From Peromyscus leucopus (taxonomy: Eukaryota > Chordata > Mammalia > Rodentia > Cricetidae), in assembly GCF_004664715.2 (NCBI RefSeq), contig NC_051071.1, forward strand, positions 34,312,030 through 34,376,029: DNA of 64,000 bases, in the 5' to 3' direction. Position numbers and translations under genes: made by a program. The notes below the pieces were generated by a model. It had not been told where the DNA came from. It saw nothing but the letters and a program-made list of their open reading frames with translations, and ran no database searches. Position 1 is the stretch's first letter. The number at the start of each line of letters is the position of its first letter. Positions 1 through 12,439 of this stretch are shown in pieces.

Positions 1-74
1 CTCTTGTGACAAAGGGAATAAATGGAAAACCTTATAAACTTAAGGTTTCTTCTCCTTAAAAACAAACCAAAACA

Positions 75-243
75 GCCGGGCGGTGGTGGCGCACGCCTTT
101 AGTCCCAGCACTCGGGAGGCAGAGCCAGGTGGATCTCTGTGAGTTTAAGGCCAGCCTGGGCTACAAAGTGAGTCCCAGGAAAGGCGCAAAGCTACACAGA
201 GAAACCCTGTCTCGAAAAACAAAAAAAAAAAAAAAAAAAAAAA
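75..243 (+). repeat. B1 SINE
   Basis: Complete B1 from the 'gccgggcggtggtggcgca' head, through the 'gagttt..aggccagcctgg' A/B-box region, to a 3' poly(A). An 11-bp target-site duplication (aaaccaaaaca) flanks it at 64-74 and 244-254. It belongs to the variant with 'aaaggcgcaaagctacacag'. Confidence 0.95.
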
Positions 244-494
244 AAACCAAAACATTCCCCAGAGAACTATGTTAACAAGTATGTGTAGATGTAGATGTAA
301 CCAACCGTCTTATTAAATAAGAAACACAGAACCAATGTAAAAGAGAAAGCCGAGAGGGCAGAGCTCAGAGCTAAAATCTTACCCTTCCTCCTGCAGTGCT
401 CCTAGCTTCTCAAAAGAGACCTACTTCCTGTGTGTATGTCTTTACATACTTTTTGTTTTGCCTTCTCATTGGTTGTAAACCCAAACACATGACT

Positions 495-690
495 GCCTCA
501 TCACTGCCTGTAAGTACAGCCCTCCAGGTCTTAAAGGCGTATGTCTCCAATGCTGGCTGTATCCCTGAACACACAGAGATCTACCTAGCTCTTCTACCAA
601 GTGCTGGGATTAAAGGCATGCGCCACCACCGCAACACTCTTGCTATGGCTCTAATAGCTCTGACCCCTGGGTAACTTTATTTATTAACAT
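495..690 (-). repeat. B1-related SINE fragment, antisense
   Basis: 'agtgctgggattaaaggca' followed by 'gcgccaccacc' is the reverse complement of a B1 head. The flanking parts ('cttaaaggcgtatgtctcc' and 'actttatttattaacatac') look like other rodent repeat sequence that I cannot name. Ends are approximate. Confidence 0.5.
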
Positions 691-1098
691 ACAATTAAAA
701 TCACATTTCAGTACAAATAGAATACCACCATAAGTATGATACAAAGAATACTAAAAGACAAAGAAAAGCACATATATTTGTCTTCACAATTAAGAAATAC
801 AGCTAAATATGGCATCTCTCTTTAACATACTGGTCATCAAGTGCCTAGGAAGCAGTGGATGACTACAAACTGGTTTCACTGGGAATTAATAAACTAATGC
901 TTAAAGAAAAAAAATACAGCTAAGATAGAGTATGTTTATTTATCAATCATCAGTTTACCTACATGTATACCAAGGTATGTATTTTCAACTAAAGACAATT
1001 GAGCAGAACAAAGTATGGTCCAGCTCTGTAGCTAACCTGAGAGCAAACAGGAAAGTCATCTGACTTGAGCCTCACATTTATAAATGTTATACATTCTC
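691..1098. other. No recognised feature
   Basis: AT-rich intronic sequence. I see no gene, RNA or identifiable repeat here. Confidence 0.5.
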
Positions 1099-1138
1099 CC
1101 CTCCCTCCCTCCCTCCCTCCCTCCCTCCCTCCCTCCCT

Positions 1139-1212
<74 letters not shown>
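1099..1212. repeat. Compound microsatellite (CCCT)n(CT)n(CA)n
   Basis: About 12 CCCT units, then about 22 CT dinucleotides, then about 11 CA dinucleotides without interruption. The strand-asymmetric polypyrimidine part could form triplex DNA. Open frames across it are repeat artefacts. Confidence 0.98.
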
Positions 1213-1213
<1 letters not shown>

Positions 1214-1267
1214 TCCCTTTTCAAATAAGGTTATATACTTCTATATGGCAGGATTATAAGAAGCCTT

Positions 1268-2765
1268 AATCTTTTTTAACATAATTTTTTATTGATTCTT
1301 TGGGAATTTCATATCATGTACCCCAATTCCACCCATCTCCCAGTCCCTCCACATCCACTCCTCACCCTTGTAGTGTCTCCTCCAAAGAAAAATAAGATAA
1401 AGATAAAAAAGAAGAAAAATAAAATAAAAATAAAAACCATAAATAATAGCAATTTCAATAAAAAACAAATCAACAAACAAACAGAACAAAAAAACAAAAA
1501 ACATCTTGCTCCTCTGTCTTTGCCTCTTCATTACTTCCTTTGTCTTAGTGGCATTGGGAGCTACTGTGTATCATGCAGTATACCCTTTGGTTCAAATAGC
1601 TTTCCTTGCAAATGTTGTGTAATGTGTTGTTAGGGTCTAGGCTCTGGCCTTTGGCACATTATCAACACTAGACCACCATAGAAACTCCCTGGACATCCTG
1701 CTATTGCCCTGAGTCATGTAGACCATGCAGACACTGTTCTGCAGGACCAGTCCCTTCACACACTCCAGAAGGTCTTAGATGCAGGTACACTCGAAGCCTT
1801 GGATGTGTACCTGGGTGGTTGCTGATTTGTTAAGTAGGGGCCCGCTGGGGCTACCAACCTCAGGTGGGAGTGGGACCATCTTTCCCAAGTGTGGGGGGCC
1901 AGTTCTCCTATTAGGGTGAGGACCAGCTTTCCTGTTCCAGGGTCATCGGGTCCATTATCCCAGGGTCTGCAAAGGAAGGGGGGGGTCATCTCTCAAGTGG
2001 GGATGGGGTGGGGCTCTCCCTGGTTTAGTGAGGGGTGAGGCCAGATCAGAGAGGCCCTTGTACTTCAACTTATGGTTCAACACATGGTTCACACAGGTCC
2101 CTCATCTCAACACAGACCCCAGCTACAACAGGACCACAGACCCAGGCATGGCCATCTGAATGGGTTGGATGTCACCATGTCCCCAGGTGGCAGATCAGCA
2201 TGGGCCTGGCAGCAGCACAGTCCCTGGACTCCAATATGGTCCCAGGTGGTGGTAGAGATCCCAAGCAGTCACAGGGCACCATGGCAACAGGAGTCATAGA
2301 CCTCAACACAGACCTTGGCTGTGGTAGGGCCACCAACACAGCCCCCAGTCACAGCTTAGCCCTAGATGTCAACATGGCCCTGGGGGGCAGCACAGGCCAC
2401 TGGATTTCCATGACCCCAATGGCAGCATGATCCTAGGGCACCAACATGGCCTTAGATGTCAGCCCAGATCCCAGGGAATCTGCACTGCCTTCAATGGTAA
2501 CCTGGTAGCCATGGACATTGACTCAGACCCTGGCTGCTGACTCAGACATGGTCACTCAGGTCAGCAAGGCCCCTGCAGCTGCAGGTCACTTGGACCCCAA
2601 CGTGGTTCAGGTGGTGACCTGGGAGCCGGGCATCCCTGTGGCCTTTGGTGCGAACTCGGGCCATGGACATCAACAAAGACCCTGGATGCTGTAGTACCAC
2701 AAACCCAGACATGATCCTCAGAAGCCTCTTGGGCATCTTGGCCCCTGGAAGAAGTCTTAATCTTG
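1268..2765 (-). mobile_element. Antisense old L1-like block (probable 3' region)
   Basis: Starts with a T-rich stretch ('attttttattgattctttgg'), as expected for a reversed poly(A) end. A-rich sequence follows and then 1.2 kb of GC-richer sequence of a kind I associate with old murine L1 3' regions. From 2035 to 2760 it is built of degenerate repeated modules with words such as 'caacatggcc' and 'ggcagcacag'. Assignment is from recall; boundaries are approximate. Confidence 0.5.
2035..2760. repeat. Degenerate tandem-module region
   Basis: Recurring words (accaacatggcc, gtcaacatggcc, ggcagcacag, acctcaacacagacc) at irregular spacings of tens of bases suggest an eroded minisatellite within the L1-like block. 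Long open frames here come from the repeat composition and show no recognisable domain. Confidence 0.55.
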
Positions 2766-2769
2766 AAAC

Positions 2770-5640
2770 CAAATTTCTATCCCTTTCTAGATTATGTTGA
2801 TCCTATGAAGTAACAGTTTTTATAGGTCCTATAATCATTTTACAACTACAATTTTATTTTATAAATATGTCAAAAGCTCACTCCAAAGGTAAATTTGCCA
2901 AGCCTTTCTCAAGTTTTCAGAGCTCCTGTTTTTGTTTCTTAGTCATGTTCATTTTCTGTGGGTGTGAGTATCTAATTTCTCTACTACTAAATAAATGACA
3001 TAAATTCATTTGTCTTAAATCTTATAAGGTTACTCTATCCAATAACTCAAGTACAAGGCATAAAAGTATGTCAGTAAAATAATCAATATTCAGTAAATAC
3101 AGAACATTCATAATTATTCGACAAAGGATTTCTGTTGAGAATTTATAAATAGTATCTACACAGCACCGATGACAGCAGGTAACTCAACTAAATATGGCTC
3201 AGTAACTACAGCAGACACTTTAAAAAGAAAGGTGTACAAACTTGCTCAGAACTTCAATCCACACCCACTAGAATAGGTGGTACCATGACAGCAGCAATGC
3301 TGACATGGGCCTGGAGTAACAGGAAACCTCATGTACTGTTAAGGAAACAGAAATGTCATGTTCTAGAGAATGGTCTGGCAGTTATCAACACATTTTCAGT
3401 ATGTAGTGACCCTATGATCTTGCAAGAAAATATTTATGAGCTTTCCCTAGAAGAGTAATACATCCTCCAAAACTTGTCTGAGAATGTTCACAGCATTTAT
3501 TGGTAATCTCTTGATACTTCTTAATAACTCTTCCCTAAGGAAGTATCAAGAAAGGAAAAAGGAAAACAACTTTCATTTTAATTTTGGTTAAGAAGGTATC
3601 AATAGCTATAGTAAGTGGGGACTCAGAAAGAACAGATTTACAACAGAAAGTAAGTTTAGCTTTAAGCTTAATGAGCTTAAAATTCCTCCTGCAATGTATA
3701 TATGTCTAGCAAGTAACAGACTTTGTCAAGAGGCCATTAGCATTTAAGCACAGGTTAAGTGGTAAAGCCATTAAAGGCACACAAAAAATCTGAAAGCCAG
3801 AATAGGTGTATGTACAAAAATTTACATGTACAGAGAAAATCTGCAGACATATCCTTAAAGATAGGGTACTACGGGGAAAACATGAAGATGAAAAAATAAA
3901 GGAACAGGTGGGACTCGTAAGCATTTTGGTGCAGGGACTCATTTGGCTGTGTGGTGAAAGTGATGTGTTCTTTGTCAGAACAATACTTTTAAATCTATGG
4001 ATATATAAGAAACCAATTCTACAGAAATACAGTTGTCAATGAAAAACAATTGAGATATATTAATACAGCATTTTCTCAATGCATTAAAATCTAGTAATAA
4101 CCTAGTATCTACCACAAGTTCAAAATAATGATAACGTAAGTAATACTTTAAAACACACTGTGACATAAAAATACCTATGATATATATTACTAGAATAGAT
4201 ATTGACAATCACAGTTTATAGCTGTCTATATTTACAGGTGAAGAAGAGGTTAAATTTCAATTGAGGTAAATGAAAAAAATATAATTATTTTTCTCCTATT
4301 CAAATTTATGAGCCAATGAAATCCTACCTATGAGTTTTGGGGGAATATGTAGATCTCTAGGCAATGAAGTCTTGAGCTAAGAAGTAAAAGTAAAAGGACA
4401 TAAAAACTTGAAAGAGTACGTGAAAATCAAAACAAAAAAGGAGCAAGTAGTCATCTTGCATTGAAAGTATAAACTAGTATATTAATTTCCTCATATCCTA
4501 CAAACAGAGGTCAAAGAACAGTTTGTTAAGGAAGTTAGAGAAGATTCAGAAATTTCTAAATATTTTCAGGAAAGAAAACAAATCTTTAAAAAAATCTATT
4601 CAAGCCAGGAATCTGTTAACTGAAATACCATGATCATTCTATTATCCTTAGACCCAGACATTCCACTACCATTCTGCTTCATCCAGCTTGTACTTGCTAC
4701 ATAACATACTAATATATTCTATTATCCAAGACAAGTACAGAAGATACAATAAATAGCCTAGGTATCTTCAGCTAGCCTTAACTGCTATTGTAAAATAAGA
4801 AACTTATAACAATACTGGACAAAAAAGAGTGAACTATTTTTTTTTCTTCCGTATTGAGGTGTAGCTTGGCAATCTGCTCAAAAACACATTAGCTCAGTAC
4901 ACATTCTACTCACAGTCTGTAGCAAAAATGTGATGAGAAAGTATTTAAAATGCTAGTGATGGGTTATCTTTTTTTTTTTTTTTGCTTCAATCTCTGATCA
5001 ACAAATTAGTGTCTGGATAAGCCCCTTTCCTTCTCTCTCACAACCACCTTCAGCAAACTGGTCTGAAATTACTACTGGAAGTGCCACAAATGTCTGACTG
5101 GTAAATTTACCCACTCTAACAAATAACGGTACTCAGTACTCCATGAGTTTGTGCTATGGTTGGGCTACTTATAGGAAAAACATAAAACCAAGTAAAATGC
5201 TATGTTTTAACAACAGAGTGAAAGAGGGTTAACAGGGTTAAAAAAGTCTATTCTAAACAAGTTAAGTTTAATGACTACTATAGAAATTAAACATACTGGT
5301 CACAACAAACAAAAAACAAGCAAGCAAACAAACCCCATGTGCAGTGTTCCAATGCTTCAGTAGCAGAAAGAAGGATATAGTGAGTGAGGCCTAATACTCA
5401 ACTAAAAAACCATTTCTGTGCTTGCTCTTGTCTACTGAATATCTGTCAATAACACCCTTCCAAACATTGCTTTCTGAACTCATCATCTTCAATTCTGCAT
5501 GTACAAGACTCTAGATACGTGCAAACCAGTTATTGTTGACAAGTATTTTTAATAAGAGCTCAAAGACACAGAGCTATATCTTAACTAAAGCTTGCCTTTT
5601 GTTTTTATGAATACAGTTACTAAAAATCAAGTATCAAGGC
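2770..5640. other. No recognised feature (unique intron sequence)
   Basis: AT-rich, apparently single-copy sequence. I looked for the expected next Lcorl exon (coding LPQNCDPNIP) on the minus strand and did not find it. A T-run at about 4969-4983 is the only simple sequence worth noting. Confidence 0.5.
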
Positions 5641-5744
5641 TCTAATATGCTCATGATCTCTATTTTTTAGTCCTAGCTACTCAGAGGCTAAAGTAGGAGG
5701 CTAAGAGTTCGGAGCCAGTGTGGGGAACATGAAAGATTTCTTTC

Positions 5745-6010
5745 TTATATTAAAAAAAGGGAGGGGGAGTGGAATGGAGAGACAGGGGAGGGGAAAAAGG
5801 AGAATAGGGAAAACAAAAGAGGACAGAAAAGGAAACAAATAGAAAACGTCTTAATAAAAAAAAAAAGACACACACACACACTAACAATAAAAGAAAAAGA
5901 GGCCATGAATTTGAAAGGGTGGGGGTGGGAGCAGGGTTAGAGTGAGGAAAGGGAAGAAGGAAAATGATGTAATTATATTTTAATTTCAAAAAATAAAAAA
6001 AATTAAAAAC
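5745..6010 (+). mobile_element. L1 3' end
   Basis: Purine-rich sequence, then 'gccatgaatttgaaaggg', then 'gtaattatattttaatttc' and an A-rich tail. This matches the terminal 3' UTR of Lx-type rodent L1. The 5' limit is uncertain. Confidence 0.7.
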
Positions 6011-6014
6011 TACA

Positions 6015-8760
6015 GTCCATAGAAAAATGACAGACTATTCCTCATTTCCTCACAAACGGTTACTGAACAGTGAAGTCACTATAGGTAACTATTAAATACT
6101 TAATGGATGGTTTATCAGCTTGGGGGTTCTGATCTATAAAAAAAAAGATTGTGACCAAGCATCTCAATACAAAGCACATACCTTTCTCACTGGCTTTAGT
6201 ACTTACGGAGTACAATAATTATCACTATGCTATTATAAGCATTTTTATTTCTTTAATTTTCTATACATTCTTAAAATGGTTCTTAAAAACCTCATTTATT
6301 TGTTTACTTACATGTTATCAAAACAAAAGAGTATCATTTTATTAAGTGGGTCATAGGATAAAGTTCAAAGATTATTATTTTAACTCTCAAATTGTGTCGA
6401 TTCTGCCATCAATAGCCCTTTTTATTTTCTTTACTGAGAACTTCCTTAATTTTTAGGCATAAAAACATGCTCGAAAAGCCAGTTTACCTTGTGTTTTCCC
6501 TGAAGCCATGAAAACAAGCACTTTTCTAAAAGGCCCTGGGTTTTTTTTTTTTTTTTTTTCTTATACAAAAGAATTGTTGATATATTTCCATGTAATGGAA
6601 GTTCTGTGCTTCAATGATTATCTTCTATAACCCCTAAATACATGTACACACTGTCACAGAAAGTGTGTGTCATGGACCTTTTATAAGCATGGATAACCTA
6701 CTTGTTTCAATGTTTAGGGGCTGACAAGCCAACAAACTACAAAACTGTGAGTGGATTGTGGTTAAAATATACAGCTAGTCAGCAGAAAATATTAAACTAT
6801 ACCACATAGTTCAGTTACATGAAAATTTAAAATGGTGAGATAGTAATTTTCAAAACTGGTTGGTCACATGTAAAAAGGTCAGAATTGATAAAATTACAAG
6901 AATTTTAAGTTCTTTGTATTAATAAATAACTAAAAAAGAGAAAGCAGTCTGACACTCCAAAACTTAATTTAGATAATCCTTTAAAATGGAACTGCAGCTG
7001 TATCATATTGCTAAATGAGATGTGAAAACTTCATGTTACAGCATCTGTAACAAAATACTACTTCTATGAAAACTGCACTGACATTCTGTTTATGTGACAG
7101 CAAGAAACTGAAAACTGTGGTTCTCTGCATAACTACTGCAAGAAGAGGCTTCCCTGGTGAAGGACAAGAGATGCAGCAGACTATGGTCAACATGCAGAGA
7201 CTAGGACACCTGAGCGCTGAGCTCTACACAGGCCATCTATACACCCTACCCTATAGCTGAGGGGTAGACAGATCACTTTCCATCTTAGTATGTATTAGAT
7301 GTATGAAATGGTTTCATTATGACATTTTACCCATGTTTATAATGTACTTCCTAGTATCCTGTGATTATTGTGAGACCACGAATTTCCAGTGCACTTATAC
7401 TTGGGTGATGTAGAACCTGTGCTGGATGCAGAAATGCAATTTTCCACATTTTGCTCCCTAGAAGGAATGAAAACTGCTATTTTACCTGAAATGATTTGAG
7501 TGTCTCTAAATGTTTTTAATCTTGGGAGGACAGGAAAACAATCATATAGGTATACTGTAATTGTTCATGTGGGAATGAATAACATCAAAAATAGTTATTT
7601 ATTTTTATCCTGTGACAGAAAACAAATTATGAATTATTATTTATATAAGTTAGTAACTTTTTAAGAATTCAAAAACAAAAGCAGAGTACATAATTACTGA
7701 TCTCAAATAATTCAAGTAGACTCAAACTTGGACATTAGGTTTGGTCCAATCACTGCTAAACAGCCTATTTACATTAGATATATCTATTAATGTTTTAAAA
7801 TTAACTTTTTCCTAACATCACAATGAGTTGTTTAAACTCTTATTTTAATTATTAACTGATACATTTCAGGGTGAAGTTCAATAATCCCCAGGGAGAGAGC
7901 ATACAACAGAGCTCTCTGATTGTGGTGCTGTGCTGCCTAATATGAGAAATATCCACAGGACTAAAAACTCAGTTCTTTAATCATTGCTGTTCTAAGTGCT
8001 GACCAGCAAACTGACTGGAGGTTATTCTACTAAACACCAGATATAGACTATTTCAATCATGATTAATTGATTGAAATAAAAAATTCTATTTGGCCAGATA
8101 TTATGGGGAGGGAGGAGGAGAAAGACTGAGTTCAGAGCCTGTCTTACTGGACCACACTGCCATACACTGAATTTGAAATGACTTTTTTCATTGTAGGGCT
8201 TCAACCATAAGGCTGATGGCTGAGCCAGGAGCATCATCATGTACAGAGTTTTTTGTCATTGTGCCCCATCACAGAATTCAACTGTTCACCACCAAAACCC
8301 TTACATAAGATGTATTTATTGCCAGACCAGATGGGAAATTTCATGTGAGAATCCACGTAACAAATTCATTAAAAGTCACAGAATTATGAACTCAAGATGT
8401 CTGATTTTCTATGGCTCACTTTCAAAGAAAGTCCTCAACAGACTGGAGTATGTGTTCTCAGGTGAGCACAATACCAATTACTAAGTGGGAAAGAATCATG
8501 ACTTCATCTGCTATTTGATTTTGTGACATAATTTCAGAGGCCCCAAATTTCTTTTGATCACAGACTATCTCTGTAGAATTCATTTTACTATGCACAGCAG
8601 TTGCTCTATTTTTAAATGTATCTATACTTCTCAGTTAATACTCAGAGTAAAAAATATGCTATGAGGAAAAAAAATTAAGTATCTCTTTATTTTGGTGAGG
8701 CAAGGAACACTTCTAGTCACCAACTTCAAATTTTAAAACTCAGTATCTAATTATCAAGAC
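6015..8760. other. No recognised feature (unique intron sequence)
   Basis: AT-rich. A run of about 20 T at 6541-6560 could be the tail of a minus-strand retrocopy, but the adjoining sequence is not recognisable. Confidence 0.5.
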
Positions 8761-8765
8761 AGTAC

Positions 8766-8880
8766 AAAGTCAGGCATGGCAGCTTAAGGCCTGTGATCCC
8801 AGGACCTGGGAAGCTAAAACAGGCCATAAAATGAACTCTGGACTAGTGTGAGACTCTTTTCTCCAACAACAACAAAAAGA
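8766..8880 (+). repeat. Old B1-like SINE
   Basis: 'gtcaggcatggcagc...cctgtgatcccaggacctgg' followed by a CAA-rich tail resembles a diverged B1/proto-B1 monomer. Confidence 0.5.
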
Positions 8881-8884
8881 CATA

Positions 8885-9340
8885 ATACAGAGCATACTTA
8901 GAAAAAAACTTGGTTCTTTCTCCATTTTGTATTTCTCCTACAAATTTATTTGTCTTGTAATAAGACTAATGCTTATCCAGGAAGACTTACCATGCCATCC
9001 CTCACTGAAGGTGAAGGAAAAATCTGCAGATTTAATCTTACTTACATAAGATACAGAGTAAGATAGAATAATACAGAATAAGAATTCAACACTTAGAAAG
9101 AACTGGTGTCATTAAATTTGAATTTTAAAGAGCTGGCCACAGGATTCATCTGATAAAAATAAGCTGGTGGGCTTGATTTTACTGGTCCCATTGACGATCT
9201 CATGGTAACTCTCTCAGTGCTGTTCACTTAGAGCACTGCCAAATGGTGGTAGAGCTCAGCCCCAAAGAGGAGTGCACTGTGAACCATTTCAGTTGGCCCA
9301 TGATTCTGGCTGACATAAAGAAAAATTTAAGACACAAAGT
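8885..9340. other. No recognised feature
   Basis: AT-rich intron sequence without recognisable repeats or exons. Confidence 0.45.
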
Positions 9341-9345
9341 AAATC

Positions 9346-9513
9346 GGGCATAGTGGAGGAGGCCAGGCCTTTAATCTCAGCATTAAAGAAGTAGAGGCAG
9401 GTGAATCTCTGAGTTCAAAGACAGAATGATCTACAGAGTGAGTTTTAGGACAGCCAGGGCTACACAGAGAAACCTTATCTCAAAAACCAAAACCAAAACC
9501 AAAACCAAAACGT
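9346..9513 (+). repeat. B1 SINE, diverged
   Basis: Head 'cgggcatagtggaggagg', body 'cctttaatctcagcatt' and 'agccagggctacacagagaaac', with a CAAAAC-repeat tail. More diverged than the young B1s in this window. Confidence 0.8.
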
Positions 9514-9764
9514 AAAAATCCAACTGCTGAGATCCTTAAAAGGCATATGGTTATCTTCTGTGCAACAGCATGCCAATTAACTTAGTGCTTTCAAATGCCC
9601 GACAGCTGGGACTGACTAACCTACCAAGTGATGGCTTTTTGCTTAGACATATCACACCATGATTTTCAGAAAAGTATAAGAAAAAAGGAGGCCAGTATGA
9701 AACAGGCTAAGAGAAGCCTAGTTCCCACCCTCAGAGAGTGAATGAAGGGCAATGATGTATTTTA

Positions 9765-9935
9765 ATTTTTGAGACAGGCTGTCCCTACCTGTCCTGGTGC
9801 TCCCTATGTAGACCAGGCTGGACTCAAACTCACTGAGATCTGCACACCTTTGTCTCCCGACTGCAGGGATTAAAAGAGCACACCACCACATCCAACTAGT
9901 TTTAGTTTTAGTTTTAATTTTAGTTAAAAGAATAG
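9765..9935 (-). repeat. B1 SINE antisense plus (TTTTAG)n
   Basis: Reverse-complement B1 ('gagacaggctgtccctacct' to 'cacaccaccacatcc') is followed by about six TTTTAG/TTTTAA units at 9897-9930. Confidence 0.75.
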
Positions 9936-10350
9936 TTACTGTCTAGTCCTTCTATCTGCTTTAATAGAATACTGCAGAGTGTTGTATTATCAAGAAAATT
10001 GAATTACCATGATTCTAGAAGCTGGAAGCTTGGGCTGCTTGTAGATTACTGTTGATGAGGGCCTGCTTCCTTACTCTTTTGTCTGTGCTCTCAAATGACA
10101 CAGGAGCAACAGAACACTTTGGGTCTCTTTTATACAGGTCCTAATTCTATTTTTGAGTACTCAGAACTCACAATCTGCCACCTTCCAAAGGTCCTACTTA
10201 TCACATTCCACACAGGGATTATTAGATTACAGCATTTGAATTTGGTGTTGGTAGTAAGGAAGGCCACATTGTAGGCACAGAGTAAGAATCTGGGAAGAAA
10301 TTCTGGCAAATAATACAATTAAGCCAAACAGTGAAACCCACAGCTTTTTT

Positions 10351-10522
10351 TGTTTGTTTGTTTGTTTTGTTTTGTTTTGTTTTTGGACAGGGTTTCTCTG
10401 TGTAGCTTTGTGCCTTTCCTGGAACTCACTCTGTAGCCCAAGCTGGCCTCGAACTCACAGAGATCCACCTGCCTCTGCCTCCCGAGTATTGGGATTAAAG
10501 GTGTGCGCCACCACAGCCCGGC
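10351..10522 (-). repeat. B1 SINE, antisense
   Basis: Reverse complement of a young B1: T/G-rich tail, 'cagggtttctctgtgtagc', ending 'ccaccacagcccggc'. Its duplication 'acccacagctttttt' lies at 10336-10350 and 10523-10537. It sits in the left target duplication of the adjoining antisense L1. Confidence 0.94.
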
Positions 10523-10537
10523 ACCCACAGCTTTTTT

Positions 10538-11028
10538 TTTTTTTTTAAAAAATTAAGAAATTTTTTATTCATTTTATATACCAATCACAGATCCCTGTCT
10601 TCCCTCCTCCCACCCCTCCAGCCTTTCCTCCACTGACACCCCCCCCCCCTCGCCGCCATTCCCTCCTACAAAAAGGTAAGGCCTCCTATGGGGAGTCAGC
10701 AGAGCCTGGTACATTCAGTAGAGGCAGGTCCAAGCCCCTCTCCCTGCCTCAAGGCTGTGCAAGGTGTCCCACCATAGGTAGTGGGCTCCAAAAAGCCAGC
10801 TCATGCACCAGGAATGGATCCTGATCCTACTACTAGGGGACCTCTTAAGCAGATCAAGCTACACAACTGTCTCCTTATGCAGAGGGCCTAGTCCAGACCC
10901 ATGGGGGCTCTACAGCTGTTGGTCTAAAGTTCATGAGTTCCCACTAGTTTGATTTGGTTGTCTCTGTATGTTTCCCCATCATGATCTTGATGACCCTTGC
11001 TCATAGAATTCCTCTCCTCTCCCAGAGA
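10538..11028 (-). mobile_element. 5'-truncated L1, 3' UTR, antisense
   Basis: Begins with T-rich sequence (reversed poly(A)), then 'ttcattttatataccaatca', and ends at the 5' truncation near 11028. The reverse complement is the same 3' UTR type seen in plus orientation at 43380-43670 and 52840-53175. A 15-bp duplication 'gaaacccacagcttt' is at 10333-10347 and 11029-11043. Confidence 0.9.
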
Positions 11029-11039
11029 GAAACCCACAG

Positions 11040-12425
11040 CTTTAACAAAGAAAGATCTGTAAGATCATCCCCTTAGGATGAAATGCAGTGATCTGAAAAC
11101 ATTTCCTGGACAGCAGGAGGGAGGTTAGTGTGGCAGCACAAACTGCACATCTTCAAGCTCTAGCTGTTAGCACAACATTTGGTCAATGGAGGTTAACTGG
11201 CCTCTTTTTCCTTGAACCATCAAAAGATGTGTCTTCAGCGCTTCAAGGTATTCTGCTTACTGAAGAATAGATTTCCCCATTAAACTTAATTTCCTTTGTG
11301 TTCTGTCTTCATAAATAAATGTTTTCATAGCAGTGAGTCAGTATCCATCATAGTGAAGTATGCTTTCAAAGAAATTTGATGTTCCATCATGAATTATTTG
11401 CTCTACAAATAACTCCATTTGCCAAATGTCAGTAAAATTCTCAGCTCTCTATTAAAATTTAAGCCACTCTGTCGTGTAAATACAAATAGAAGCTCATCAC
11501 CTTCACGGCTGTCATCAAAAGCTGGACAGAGTCCACAGGGTGCCCAGACCAAGCCTGTAGGTGGGAGGATGGGTTGACTATCCTGTACAGTTTCATGTGT
11601 TCATCTACACTGCCAAAAATGCCTTCCTTCACAGTGATGAGGGACATCTCCACTTTCCCATCATACCTGTGTTCAAAACGGTTTCAGTGTTCTCCATGGC
11701 AACTCTATCTTACTGATGCCCAGTCCATAGATGCACTTCCACACTCCATGTGATGAAGCAAATAGACTGTCTCTTTGTATCATTGGAGTCTGTTTACTTT
11801 TTCACTTGTTTCTGCCATGGTTTGTAGGAATTTGGAACATTGTTAGTTAATCACCTCAACAGATTCAGATTCAAAATCCTGGTCCTTGTACCAGGCTCCA
11901 CCAGTCATATATAGGTCTGGCTGCAGGTTAAAGTTCATAAAACCTTTTTGGAGGCTGTTAAAATTTTATAGCTGTGATAAGATTTTACTTTCCAAATTGT
12001 TGAGAATTTTGTTGATTTCTGTTAATGGCAAGTTACTTTTTGTATGAAACATCTCTGCTCCACCTTCCTTCATTCCCTGCATCCTCCATGATTGGATAGA
12101 CCAGTTTTTTTTTTCTGATTGGACCCCTTAATTTGCCAGCTTTCTGAGAATCCTTTATTTTATATAAAAGACCTGTATTACTCTTTAAAGGATCCAAATG
12201 ACCCATGGAAAACAGTTTATTAATGGTCACTGACCACTACTGGACTTCTATGTAAGGCATTTGCATAATTCTATAATTCTGTTTTCTATTTCCACCAGAT
12301 CCACATTCTGCCACTGTACCTTCACCTTCACCTTGGCCATGAGGGCAGTTTTTGAGATCAGAGAAAAAGTCACCTCACAAAGAGCGCATTGAAGTTCTAG
12401 GGAGCTTCAGACAGAATTTAAGAGC
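11040..12425 (-). pseudogene. Polr3f: Processed pseudogene of Polr3f (RNA polymerase III subunit RPC6)
   Basis: The reverse strand carries an intronless, damaged copy of the POLR3F reading frame. POLR3F is a winged-helix subunit of RNA polymerase III that helps recruit the polymerase to TFIIIB. The initiator-like ATG is at 12338-12340 ('MAKVKVKVQ', then 'EIENRIIELC'), and the original stop is near 11452 ('TEWL.F' then TAA). Recognisable blocks in order: 'KSNTGLLYKIKDSQKAGK', 'KLVYPIMEDAGNEG.WSRD', 'SNLPLTEINKIL.NLESK', 'GAWYKDQDFESE.VEV' and 'KVEMSLITVKEGIFGSVD'. Several stops, frameshifts and a deletion after 'IIELC' break it; the frame spans about 889 bp against roughly 950 bp expected. No introns, so a retrocopy. 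UTR limits are estimates and I saw no clear poly(A) tail. Confidence 0.9.
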
Positions 12426-12439
12426 CAAAAGTAGCAGAC

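Noticed and set aside
2035..2430. 131-residue open frame
   Set aside because: It lies in a degenerate repeated-module region, has no domain, and shows low-complexity composition.
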